This document shows positions 42,682 through 51,935 of a stretch of 64,000 nucleotides of DNA, piece by piece. A program made the translations under genes and the position numbers. A model generated the notes under the pieces. The model saw nothing but the letters and a program-made list of their open reading frames with translations. It did no database searches and was not told the origin of the DNA. The DNA is taken from contig VWRR01000004.1 in the NCBI GenBank assembly GCA_013995675.1, positions 660,154 through 724,153 on the forward strand. The letters run 5' to 3'. The stretch is from Cyanidiococcus yangmingshanensis (taxonomy: Eukaryota > Rhodophyta > Bangiophyceae > Cyanidiales > Cyanidiaceae). How positions within the stretch are numbered: position 1 is the stretch's first letter; the number at the start of each line of letters is the position of its first letter.

Positions 42682-43619
42682 AGCGATCCTGGCTATTTTC
42701 GAGCGTCACGCGGGCAAGGCCACATAAACACGTTTCCGGCAGCGCCGAGAACCAAGCTCGTTCGCAACGCTCGCGCACCGCCAGAGCAGGTCTTATCGAC
42801 TCCACGGGCTTGTGCTTTTCGCGTCAAAACAGCAACACAGCTCAGACACAAGCAGACACCTGCCTCTGAGGTCTACAAATACCCAGGCACGTACTGAGTA
42901 TTCAGTGCGCATACAGCGTCGTGTGCAGCTTTGATCAGAATTGACCGAGTCGACTCGCTCGCTTCGGCCCGGGGGCAGGAACAGCGTCGTGACCGGCAGG
43001 CTGCGGTCTCATACCATGTCGTGACTTTCGCCCGTGACAGCCGGGCCATTTCGACACGCGTGCGCTGCGCAGCGCGTGAGTTCCCGCGAACGTTACGTGG
43101 TCGTGCGCCCGGAGCGGGCAGACGATGTGCTGGCATCCGTTGAGGGCGCTCACTTGTGGCGTGGCGCGATCGACAACGCATTTCGCGCACAACAGCGCGG
43201 AACGTGTTTGGCACGCATGGCATTCGACGCGCAAAAAAGACACGCGCCCCCGGCCAAACTTGAGGATCGCTCGATTCGGATCGTCCGATGACACCACGCG
43301 GATTGCTTGCGCACAATCCGCCTCCGACATTGTGTGGCTCCGATGCGCCGAAGAACAGCGCCGCGGACTGATTTGCCGGCCAGTTGGGCTTCATCTGAGC
43401 CACGAGATCAACAGATGGCGTCGATTGCCGAAAACAGAGGCCTATTGGAGCGCATCTCTGGGCATCAAAGCTGGCATCAACCTGGTCCCTCGAGAGACGG
43501 CAGCTGATCGTTGTCGCTCTGATTCATTGGTGTTGTCACTGTCAAGTGTTCGTTGCTGAAGCGTACAACAAACGAAGACTTTCGAACAAGTTGAATAGAA
43601 AACAGGAAGGAAACTCACT
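42682..43619. promoter_or_regulatory. Intergenic upstream of the secreted YTV-like protein
   Basis: About 940 bases between the divergent starts of bL19m and the secreted repeat protein. Overlapping frames are open on both strands at 42873-43403 (-), 42935-43330 (-) and 43034-43291 (+). The minus-strand frame has a CHACQTRSALLCAKC stretch that looks zinc-finger-like but lacks context. I do not call a gene. Confidence 0.4.
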
Positions 43620-44318
43620 ATGCACCGCACGTTGATCCTCTTTGCCTTCTTTGTCGCAATCTTCGCTGTCGCGAGCGGAGCGCAAGCGTGGACGACAACT
43701 CCGCCACCAGTCGTGTACCAGAAGCAGTGCCACGAGGTAACCACGAAACAGCCGATCAAGCAGCAGTACACTGTGTACGAGAACCAACAGTACACTGTGT
43801 ACGAGCAGCAGAAGTACGAGGTCAAGGTTCCAGTGACGAAATACAAGAACGTGACCTACTACGAGCCAGTCAAGGAGGTGCGCTACAAGCAGTACGAGAT
43901 TAAGGTGCCGTATCAGGTGCAGAAGTTCAAGACCGAGACGTACTACGTCAAGGTTCCGTTCAAGGTCGTCAAGTACAAGCTGGTGCCGTACACTGCGTAC
44001 AGGAATGTGTCCTACGAAGTGACCGAGTATCAGCAGCAGGAGCGTCAGAAGCAGATCCCATACACGGTGACGGAATACAGGACGGAGCAGAAGCAGAAAC
44101 CGTACTATGTGACGATCCAGGAGCCGCACCAGAAACAAGTCGCCTACACTGAGTACATCACACAGCAGCGTACGCGCCAGATCCCAATCACCAAAGTGCG
44201 CAAGGTTCCAGTGAAGAAGACGCGAATTGAGTACAAGATCATCAAGACGAATGTGTGTGTCAAACAACCCGTGAAGAAGACCCAGCAACAACAGCAGCAG
44301 CAGAAGAAGTACCTCTAA
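43620..44318 (+). CDS. Secreted tyrosine/lysine/glutamine-rich repeat protein with YTV-like units
   Basis: 232 residues from ATG 43620. A clear signal peptide (LILFAFFVAIFAVASGAQA, cleavage near residue 23) is followed by a mature chain of short, imperfect repeats of about 9-12 residues. The pattern is Y-T-V/E-V-K followed by a polar tail: QQYTVYENQ, QQYTVYEQQ, KYEVKVPVTKY, QYEIKVPYQVQKF, YYVKVPFKVVKY, IPYTVTEYRTEQ, QVAYTEYITQQ. Only two cysteines are present (CHEV near the start and VCVKQ near the end). It ends in a glutamine run and KKYL. Alternating hydrophobic and polar residues suggest beta-strand repeats. The repeats recall the YTV units of planctomycete cell-surface proteins. Acidic hot-spring habitat and the lack of a rigid wall would fit an extracellular coat or matrix protein; this is inference. 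Confidence 0.88.
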   Translation: MHRTLILFAFFVAIFAVASGAQAWTTTPPPVVYQKQCHEVTTKQPIKQQYTVYENQQYTVYEQQKYEVKVPVTKYKNVTYYEPVKEVRYKQYEIKVPYQVQKFKTETYYVKVPFKVVKYKLVPYTAYRNVSYEVTEYQQQERQKQIPYTVTEYRTEQKQKPYYVTIQEPHQKQVAYTEYITQQRTRQIPITKVRKVPVKKTRIEYKIIKTNVCVKQPVKKTQQQQQQQKKYL

Positions 44319-44995
44319 TTGTGCGGTTGTTCTCACAGTTGACGTAGAGTTTTTGCTGAAGGAGGTGGATGCGAGTCGTGGTCGTGTGAGTTGGAGTCTC
44401 GGGCACAAGCCGGGTGATTCAGCAAGTGCTCCGTGAGTGCGTGTGCATGGGGGTCTCGGTGAGGAACGTGTAAAGGGTTCGATTTTGAAATTTTTTCTCC
44501 GCCTCGAGAAGATGACCATGTGGGTGCCATTAATCCAGTTCTCATGGACGTAACTGCATCTATGCTGTGTATGCAAGCCTTCCGCCGCATGGTTGGCAGT
44601 GCTGTTCGCGCCCCGAGTGATAAACCTAAAAACGTTGCTTCATGCCGGACTCTGTTCGGCGGATTCATACTTGTCCGTGAGCTCCTTCCTGGGTCGCCGT
44701 GGTCGACTTCTCGTGAACAGTCCACATCGACTAGCCTCAAGACGATGTCAAGAGGTTCCACCCGCGGACCGCCGAAAGCATAGGGATTTCATGCAAAAGA
44801 CAACGAACGCAGCTTCTGTTTATGAGCTCTGATCCGACGAATACTGTATTCGAACTTGCCTCGCAAGCCACTGATACAGTGTGTGGATGCAAGGGGCATC
44901 TGGTTTCGTTCGGACTTGGACTGTCTTAATTTTTGTCACAGATTTCTGGGAGACAAGTGTTTGAGCGTCGGCGGCGTTTGGCTAGACGTCGATTC
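44319..44995. other. Intergenic between two 3' ends
   Basis: About 680 bases between the YTV-like gene and UK-UPRT. Minus-strand frames here are the upstream part of an antisense frame under the YTV-like gene. No supported feature. Confidence 0.45.
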
Positions 44996-46282
44996 TTACA
45001 CGGGCGGGAGATCAAACCGCTCCGTACCAAAATAGCGTTCTGCGAACCATCCAACGCCGGGAACGACCAGACCGTGCTCATTCACGCCCCGATCGATAGC
45101 ACTGACAACGAGGCGAACACTAGTCCATCCGTTGTTGCATACCGTCGCGATGGCCTCGGGGCTCGCGATCAATGACAAAACGATCATGCTACTCTGCATG
45201 CATCCAAGTCGTGCTAGATCGGCCAGCACTGTGCTTAGCGTCGCTCCAGTATCCAGTACGGGTAAGAGAATTAGCAGCTTGCGACGAGCGAGTCCCGGTG
45301 GATAGCGGCGAAACTCAATGAGACGGTCACCACAGGCGCCGGCAACGACAGCGACTTTGCCGATGCGGACTTCGCGGATAACCTCTCGGACGCCACGCTC
45401 CATGGCTTCGCCACCAGGGCTCACGCTTATTGCCGCCAACTTTGTCGTGAATGAAAAGCCCTGATAAACATCACCGGTTGGTGTCGTGACACGCTTCGCT
45501 CTGAAAGGAAGCATGTTCAAGGCCTCTTCAACGAGCAGTCGGATCATTCGATCTACGTAGAAGATGAATTGGTCTCGGGAGGCGTCACTACGACGGAAGC
45601 AGGTATGCAACGCCCGCACTTGACCTGTGAGAGGCATCTCATGCAGGTTCGAATACAAACGATTGAGGCCGCGCTGCTCCAGCTTCATGGCGATATGCTT
45701 GACTAGGAGGTCGATGGCGATGACGTTTTCCACTCCACGCTGCACGATCAGGTCTGCAAGTCTTTTCTGTGGGTTGATGAAGTTGTCGAGTGCCGGCTTC
45801 ACTGTCTTCTCGTATTGTGCGAGGACAACGTCGACAGCGCGGCCACGCTCGACCACGTCTCGCTGGATGCGCCGACAGAGACATATGTCTGCGTCCTCGT
45901 CCACGAACACTTTTAGATGCAGCAACTCACGAACTCTTTCGTGATAAAACGTGAGAATTCCCTCGAGGATGAGCACTTCAGTGCTCCCCGATAACGTGAT
46001 CTCGGGTCCACACCGCTGGTGCCTCACGTAGTCGTAGCTCGGAAGGGAGACGCTTCGACCCTCGGCGAGAACCTTGATGGTTTCCGCACAAGCTTCAAAG
46101 TCGAAAGCGTTAGGCGAGTCGAAATCATACTCTAGCGGGTTAGACCCAACCGGCAAGCCGTGATAGAACAGATCAAGGCAGAGAAGCGCACAACGGTGCG
46201 ACCCAATGGCGGACACGATTCGCTCCACGACTGATGACTTGCCAGCAGCCGATGGTCCTGCTACTCCAATCACGAACAGCAT
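44996..46282 (-). CDS. UKL: Uridine kinase - uracil phosphoribosyltransferase fusion (UKL type)
   Basis: Plant and algal UKL proteins join a uridine/cytidine kinase with a UPRT-like domain for pyrimidine salvage. ATG 46282 starts directly at the kinase P-loop (MLFVIGVAGPSAAGKSSVVERI), with the frame upstream lacking ATG. The kinase part shows CLDLFYHGLP, YDFDSPNAFDF, SYDYVRHQR, VLILEGILTFY, DADICLCRRIQRDVVERGR. From about residue 210 the PRTase-type domain follows (LHTCFRRSDASRDQFIFYVDRMIRLLVEEAL, AISVSPGGEAMERGV, LLPVLDTGATLSTVL). The PRPP loop LDTGATLS and the AISVSPGG stretch differ from the usual TGGS and IxRAG patterns, so UPRT catalysis is doubtful. The kinase half looks competent. Confidence 0.9.
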   Translation of the reverse strand: MLFVIGVAGPSAAGKSSVVERIVSAIGSHRCALLCLDLFYHGLPVGSNPLEYDFDSPNAFDFEACAETIKVLAEGRSVSLPSYDYVRHQRCGPEITLSGSTEVLILEGILTFYHERVRELLHLKVFVDEDADICLCRRIQRDVVERGRAVDVVLAQYEKTVKPALDNFINPQKRLADLIVQRGVENVIAIDLLVKHIAMKLEQRGLNRLYSNLHEMPLTGQVRALHTCFRRSDASRDQFIFYVDRMIRLLVEEALNMLPFRAKRVTTPTGDVYQGFSFTTKLAAISVSPGGEAMERGVREVIREVRIGKVAVVAGACGDRLIEFRRYPPGLARRKLLILLPVLDTGATLSTVLADLARLGCMQSSMIVLSLIASPEAIATVCNNGWTSVRLVVSAIDRGVNEHGLVVPGVGWFAERYFGTERFDLPPV

Positions 46283-46825
46283 CCAGGCATGACAGGTTAC
46301 AGAAGAGTGATTTTCCCGGCCTGCGAGGTCCCCAACACGCTGCCACACCAGCCCGTCTCTCAGCGAAGCAATACCGAGCGGATGACTGCTCGAGCTGCGA
46401 ACGCCCAGCTGGTCTGAGGTGTCAGGGCGCGTGGGCCAGTTCTGCAAGCCAGTGACAGGGGAACGAACTAGGCGCGGTGTCTCGGGCACCTGCACGGGTG
46501 ACGGTCGAGAATTGCCTCCTCCTGGACGAGACTCACTGCTAAACCGGCTTTTGGCAGTTCTGGCAACCGGATAGCTCGTGTCCAGTCTGTTACGAGGTGC
46601 AACGTTGCCCTCGAGACTAGACTGACGCGGCAGGGGGCACTGGTCGACACCTCGTCACCCAAGCATCGTGCTCTCGCTGCACTCGTCGACTTTCCAGAGC
46701 AAACTCTCAGAGAGATCCAGCTGGAGCAGTTGCTCGAAAATCGAACTCTTTAGCGCAGTTGCAGTAAGAAGAAAACGCTGCACGGTGGAGGCTATGCAGC
46801 AGGGTTCATCGACTGCGAACTAGTT
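46283..46825. promoter_or_regulatory. Divergent region, UK-UPRT / glycosyltransferase-like gene
   Basis: About 540 bases. The UK-UPRT frame stays open through GTG-started sequence to 46495, so a longer N-terminus with a non-ATG or upstream-spliced start cannot be excluded. No element recognised. Confidence 0.35.
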
Positions 46826-47992
46826 ATGCGTCTTCCTCAGCGCCAGTGCGCCAGCTCTGGGTCCGCTCGGCAAAACGCGAACTTGCAGTTGACCAATTCT
46901 GGGGACGTGCACTGGTCTAGGGTGACACGCTCTCTAGGTTCCTCGAGGCGTATCGCGCGATGGAAAGGATCGCGATGGTTCCGCTCCTTGAGGGGCTTGG
47001 AAGTGCTTCTTTTGACGCTGAACTTGTTTCTGCTCGTTTGGAATGTGCGACTGTTTGCTTCTTGGCGAGCTCGCACATACAAAGGCCTTCACTTGGGGAG
47101 TGTATATGCTGGGCTCGAGCCCCAGAAACGTATCCATGAATCTCTACCAGACGCCGCGATCACCGTTGTGACGAGTCTGCGTACGTGGCGCCTGCCGCAG
47201 AGTCATGCCCGAGCCGAGGATGGGCTTTATGCCGCCGTCTCCAGCTGGTTGCGATTCGCCTCGAGCGCGATTGTCATTGTTGACGAGGTCTCTGCTTGCT
47301 CAGAGGTGAATTCAAGTTTCCCAGCCTCTGTTCGATGCATAACGCACAGCTGCCAGAGCGCTGTGGGCTTGCCAGTCGTGCCCTGTTTGATCGCGGCGGG
47401 CATCTCGCACACATCGACGGATCTCATGGTCTTTACAAATCATGACATTCTCCTTCACGGCCCGGTGAGTGATTTTGTCAGAGCGGTGGCACGGCGAGTT
47501 GGTTCGTTTGCTATTTTCGGTCGGCGTTACGATCTTGAAACCCTGCAACATCGGCGTCATGCCATGGAGCTGCACGCGGCCTGGGGCATGGATTATTTCA
47601 TCATCCGGAAACAAGACTTTCCGTTGCATGCGATGCCTCCATTCGTAATCGGCAATTGGCGCTGGGACAACTGGTTAGCGCATTACTTTATTCGGAACAC
47701 AAGCATTGTGGATATTGATGCGACTGCAGTATTGGCGGCCTTGCATTGGGGCGCACCAGATCCGGTTCCCGCTGAGCAACGTGCTGGTGCGGTCCACAAT
47801 GAAGAGTTGGTTCCTCGTGATCGGGTGGACGACTTTCGGGACCACGGGCGCAGTGACTATACGAACTGGATCGCTTACGGGTACCCAAACGAGTTTGTGC
47901 TCTGTCATCGGCGCCCAAACCCAGAAACACTGGCACAATCTTGCGCTGTGCTTCCAAGGGGCCGCCTCTCATCTCAAAGGACCACCAAGTAA
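46826..47992 (+). CDS. Type II membrane glycosyltransferase-like protein
   Basis: 388 residues from ATG 46826 with a basic N-terminus and one signal anchor at about residues 59-78 (LEVLLLTLNLFLLVWNVRLF). The lumenal domain has AITVVTSLRTW, IVIVDEVS, VFTNHDILLHGPVSDF (NHD at the expected DxD-like place), IFGRRYDL, ELHAAWGMDYFIIRKQDFP, and MPPFVIGNWRWDNWLAHYFI. This order matches an uncharacterised GT-A-like family seen in algae and some fungi in which FVIG-RxGWDNWL is conserved. I infer a Golgi glycosyltransferase; donor and acceptor are unknown. Intact. Confidence 0.75.
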   Translation: MRLPQRQCASSGSARQNANLQLTNSGDVHWSRVTRSLGSSRRIARWKGSRWFRSLRGLEVLLLTLNLFLLVWNVRLFASWRARTYKGLHLGSVYAGLEPQKRIHESLPDAAITVVTSLRTWRLPQSHARAEDGLYAAVSSWLRFASSAIVIVDEVSACSEVNSSFPASVRCITHSCQSAVGLPVVPCLIAAGISHTSTDLMVFTNHDILLHGPVSDFVRAVARRVGSFAIFGRRYDLETLQHRRHAMELHAAWGMDYFIIRKQDFPLHAMPPFVIGNWRWDNWLAHYFIRNTSIVDIDATAVLAALHWGAPDPVPAEQRAGAVHNEELVPRDRVDDFRDHGRSDYTNWIAYGYPNEFVLCHRRPNPETLAQSCAVLPRGRLSSQRTTK

Positions 47993-49594
47993 CGATTGTG
48001 CTAAGCCGTATTCAAGCGTCTGTTTTTCACATGGATCTTTCGAGGGTGACGTTGCATATCGATTTCAAATGGATCGCACATGTTCATGTATCAGCACGTG
48101 TGGTTTGCTCCCTTTTGCGTCTTTGAAACAATACAGCCGATCTCGAGGAAAACGGAGCGACTCCAGGTTTTGCGTGGCTGGCTTGCAACCGCAATGGGTT
48201 CTCTGCGTTGCTGCCTGCGAAACCTTTTGAACCCGAGTCACAACCACGTTCCGAGATGCTCTGGCCTCGTTTTTATTCTTCGAGAACCAACGAGTGCCAG
48301 GAAACGGAAAGAAAAGTGCGTACACCCGCTAGCGATTCCGCTACGAGCGCTGCATCTTCTTTGCTTAATCCAGTTTGACGGCTAGCTGGGTACGGTGCAC
48401 GAGAGGGTCTCATGACACTCCTTGAGAACGGTCGAGATGAAATCAGCCGCTCGTCTTCAGCAGAGAGCTATGCGCGTTCACAGTTCTTCATAGGGCGCCT
48501 TGATCGCTTCGGTGGCCACATCGACGATACCCGTATCGCGGTGCTCGTTAGATGAAGTGATGCCTTTTCGTGCAAAACCTGGGATTGCCTAAAGCGTTGA
48601 GAATAGCGTCTGGTTCAGGGCCAGTTTCCGGGTCCAACAAGCAGTCAGAATGAGGCTGCCGGTGCCAGGAACGTTGTTTTCTCGATAATCAGACTCCAAC
48701 ATAAGAGTACGACAGCGCCCAAATCTGTCGTACTCCGCATGCTCGTTTCTGGCGGCATGACTATGGCTGTGACCACGAACGCACCAGTACGGTTGCGCGT
48801 ACACCGTGATCATGAAGATTTTGGCGCATGCACTCTACCTAGGATCATGTCAATAGCGTGTCTCGCCATGAGGGGTGTATTGGTCGACCCCTGCGTCCGC
48901 ACTCTCGAAAAGACTACTTTCACGCCTCAAAGTAGAACGTGTCCAGCCCCATGCAGCGTCGCCTCTGTACCCGTAGCCCCACCGAATACGTCCACGATTT
49001 CCTCGCGAAAACGAGACCATACGCAGCACGACCGATGCATGCTCACTGCAGACAGAGCAGAACGTCGACTCGGTCGCTCAACGAAGCCAGTTGCTCCCGT
49101 TTCGAACAGAGCTGAAAAAGAGCCTCAAGCATCGAACACTCACACGGAAACGCTCATTTTCACGCCCATAGTTCAGTTCAGAGTCCAGCACGGGGCTCAA
49201 TGCAAACCCTCTACCAAGCGCGACAGCGAGTGCGCTTCGCAGATTGTCGCGCAAGCGGTAACGCGTTCATTCGAGCGGCCGAGGACTCGTTCCCCCTGCG
49301 CTCGGTATCCAGTGCGCAGGGCCCTGCCGAGGACCGTCGCGGCGAGCGCCACGATCCCTCTGGGCAGCGTTTTCGCCTTGCGGACGAGGCGATGCCTTCA
49401 GGTGCCGGCCGCGGAAGGGTCGCTGCAGGCGCGTCGGACGCAGCGTCGCCACCGCCGAGATCGCGTCGTCGGACGCCATCGGCCGCGTGATCGCCTCCTT
49501 GTGCCGGGTTAAGCGCCGGCTTCGTGCCCGCGGGCTGCGTTCCGGAGTTATTGCGCTGGGTAGCCCACAGACGTTGTGAGTACTTGTAGCCTCA
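47993..49594. other. Long interval without a supported gene
   Basis: About 1.6 kb. A + frame 48739-49512 (257 codons) is arginine/threonine-rich without domains, and a GC-rich patch at 49260-49500 keeps most frames open. No feature supported. The last 100 bases should carry the HemE promoter. Confidence 0.45.
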
Positions 49595-50822
49595 ATGTTC
49601 GTACTGTCTTGTCCATTTTATGGGACCAAAACGGTCAGAAGTGGGGCAAAAACTGTGAAAGGGAAGCTTCGGATACCCATGAATGCTGTTGATGCGCGGG
49701 AAAGAGAACCTTCGGGGGCGTCGCGCGAGGACACCACGGGGGGTGCTGCCGCGTCGGCGACGAGTTCCACACACCCACTTCCGCTGCTCGTGCGCGCTGT
49801 GCGGCACGAACCCGTGGAACGACCGCCCGTCTGGCTCATGCGTCAAGCAGGACGTCACATGAGTGCGTATCGAGAGCTCTGCAAGCGACACCCCTCGTTT
49901 CGTGAGCGCTCCGAAGTTGCAACGCTGTCGACCGAGATCTCCTTGCAACCGTATCGGGCGTACCACCCGGACGCGGTGATCATGTTCTCCGACATTTTGA
50001 CGCCGCTGCCCGGGATGGGTATCACGTTCGATATTCCTGAGCGAGGGCCGGTAGTGAACCCACCTGTGCGAAGCTACGACGATCTTCAGCGTTTTCGGGA
50101 GATAGACCCCTACGTGTCGACGCCCTTTGTTCGGGAGACGCTACAGACTTTGCGCCGTGTCGTTGACCCCGAGGTGGCTGTTTTGGGCTTTGTTGGGGCG
50201 CCCTGGACGCTTCTCACGTATTGCATCGAGGGAGGCTCCAGTCAGACGTACTCCCAGATCAAGAAAATGGCCTTTACGGAGCCTGCATTGCTGCACGAAT
50301 TGTTGGCGCGGGTGACGGACAATCTGGCGATTTACGCCAGCTTCCAGATAGAATGCGGCGCCGATGCTATCCAGATCTTTGACTCATGGGCAGGTCAGCT
50401 TGTCGCCAGTGGATTTTGATGAGTTTGCGAGCCCGTACCTGAACCGCTTGGTACAGAAGGTGAAAGAAGCGCATCCAAGCACGCCTCTGATTCTATATAT
50501 TAACCAGGGCTCGCACCTCTTGGAGCGAATGCGAGAGACGGGTGTCGACGTCGTTTCCGTGGACTGGACGGTGGATATCAGAGAGGCGCGAACTCGCTTG
50601 GGCGATCAAGTTGCTGTCCAAGGCAATATGGATCCGGCGTGTTTGTTAGGGTCGCGTGAGCTGATTCAGCGCCGCGCCTATGAAATCATGACGAGGGCAG
50701 GCAGAACCGGCCACATCATGAATCTGGGCCACGGGGTGCTTCCCGAGACACCCGAGGAGAACGTGCTCGAATTTTTCCGCCTCGTCCGTGCTTCCGGTAC
50801 GGTGAACTGTAGGATTCGGTGA
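49595..50822 (+). CDS. HEME: Uroporphyrinogen III decarboxylase (HemE), with a +1 frame break
   Basis: HemE removes four carboxyl groups from uroporphyrinogen III on the way to heme and chlorophyll. From ATG 49595 (or 49679) come about 60 targeting-like residues, then [17 protein letters not shown] (catalytic arginines), [16 protein letters not shown] (catalytic aspartate), [16 protein letters not shown] and [14 protein letters not shown]. The frame then ends at 50419, but [37 protein letters not shown] and the closing [14 protein letters not shown] continue one base ahead and end at 50822. The surplus base is at 50401-50402. Every catalytic motif is present across the two frames. The gene would be non-functional unless the shift is an assembly error or is bypassed. 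Confidence 0.95.
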
Positions 50823-51935
50823 GATGGACTGGATTGGCGCTCGCTCGTGAGTGTGCAGTCACACCCATACATAGCGAGTAACCGGCGGCGTGCCAATGTG
50901 GCACGCGATTCTACACCTAGGAACTGGAGGCCGCCGCCTATGCGCGATTGATGCAAGCTCATTGCTTCGCGATCAACCGATGATTTTGCTGAGGCAGTGA
51001 GAACGGCTGTAGTTGATCATCGTTTGATCGAGAAAGTACCCAGATATATTTGACGTTCGCGATCAGAACTGGGTATACAAACGAGTTTGCTGCGTGAGCA
51101 CGCTGAGGTCTGTGGATACGCTGAAGCATGACGGAGATTCTAACCATTCTACACTGTGCAGCTTTTGCTGGTATCTCGACCAGAGAGGCGGTCAAGATCC
51201 AGCGAGAAGCTCCCTGGCTGGAATCAGCGCTGCTCTGATTGCGCCTGGCGCTGCGGTTTCTAAACGGCACTGTTCACTGAGGCGCCTCGTGCACAGCCTA
51301 GCGTTCGCGGAGTACCTCTGGTGGTCACAGCCCTGAAAAAGAGTTGAATATTGCTCACAGATGATTTGCTCGGATTCCCGTATCAAGCGCTGGATATCCA
51401 TGAGAGGGACTCTTTAAAAGACGGGCTCGAGCGATGATCATTCCGAAGCTCGCACAGGCAGGACACCATGGTCTCCAGTCGATTGCGGGGGAAACCCTTT
51501 TGAGCTTGGATCGGCGATGACTGCGCTCGATATTGGTAGATCATGCGAAATCCCATAAGGCGAACTGGTCCGGAGAAAAACCGGGCGCACCGCTAGTGCG
51601 ACGCTCGGCTGTTGGCAAAGACGCGCAAGGATAGGCACTGTACATGGCTCAAGCACGCATCATCGCCCATTGAGGCTAGTGTTTCGGTGCCCGGCGGGTG
51701 CCTCTCGAGATGGGACGACCCCATCCCACTTCATCACCGATAATGCTTGATCGATTCTCTCGCGCGGTGATCTCAGGGTATGCCCAAGTCGGCTTTTGAG
51801 CCTCCGGAAGCATTTTTGTGCAATTTCGGAAGCATCAGCATCCGTTGAAGAACATCCTGATGCGCCACCGAAACGCGATGGCACGATGCTCAGGTCTGTT
51901 TCGCAACCTTGGTGGCGTTGACGGAGGGCCAAGCC
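50823..51935. other. Intergenic between two 3' ends
   Basis: About 1.1 kb between HemE and URB1. Only short overlapping frames are present. No feature supported. Confidence 0.5.

Noticed and set aside
42935-43330. A possible zinc-finger protein on the minus strand
   Set aside because: Only one cysteine-rich stretch looks finger-like, the rest is unstructured, and overlapping frames on both strands are open.
43542-44576. A 344-codon minus-strand open frame rich in leucine, valine and histidine
   Set aside because: It is the exact antisense of the secreted YTV-like gene. The biased codon use of that gene removes antisense stops and creates leucine-rich shadow residues; there is no domain and the sense strand has a signal peptide and clear repeats.
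48739-49512. A 257-codon plus-strand frame upstream of HemE
   Set aside because: Composition is arginine/threonine/alanine-rich with no domain, and its end lies in a GC-rich patch where most frames stay open.
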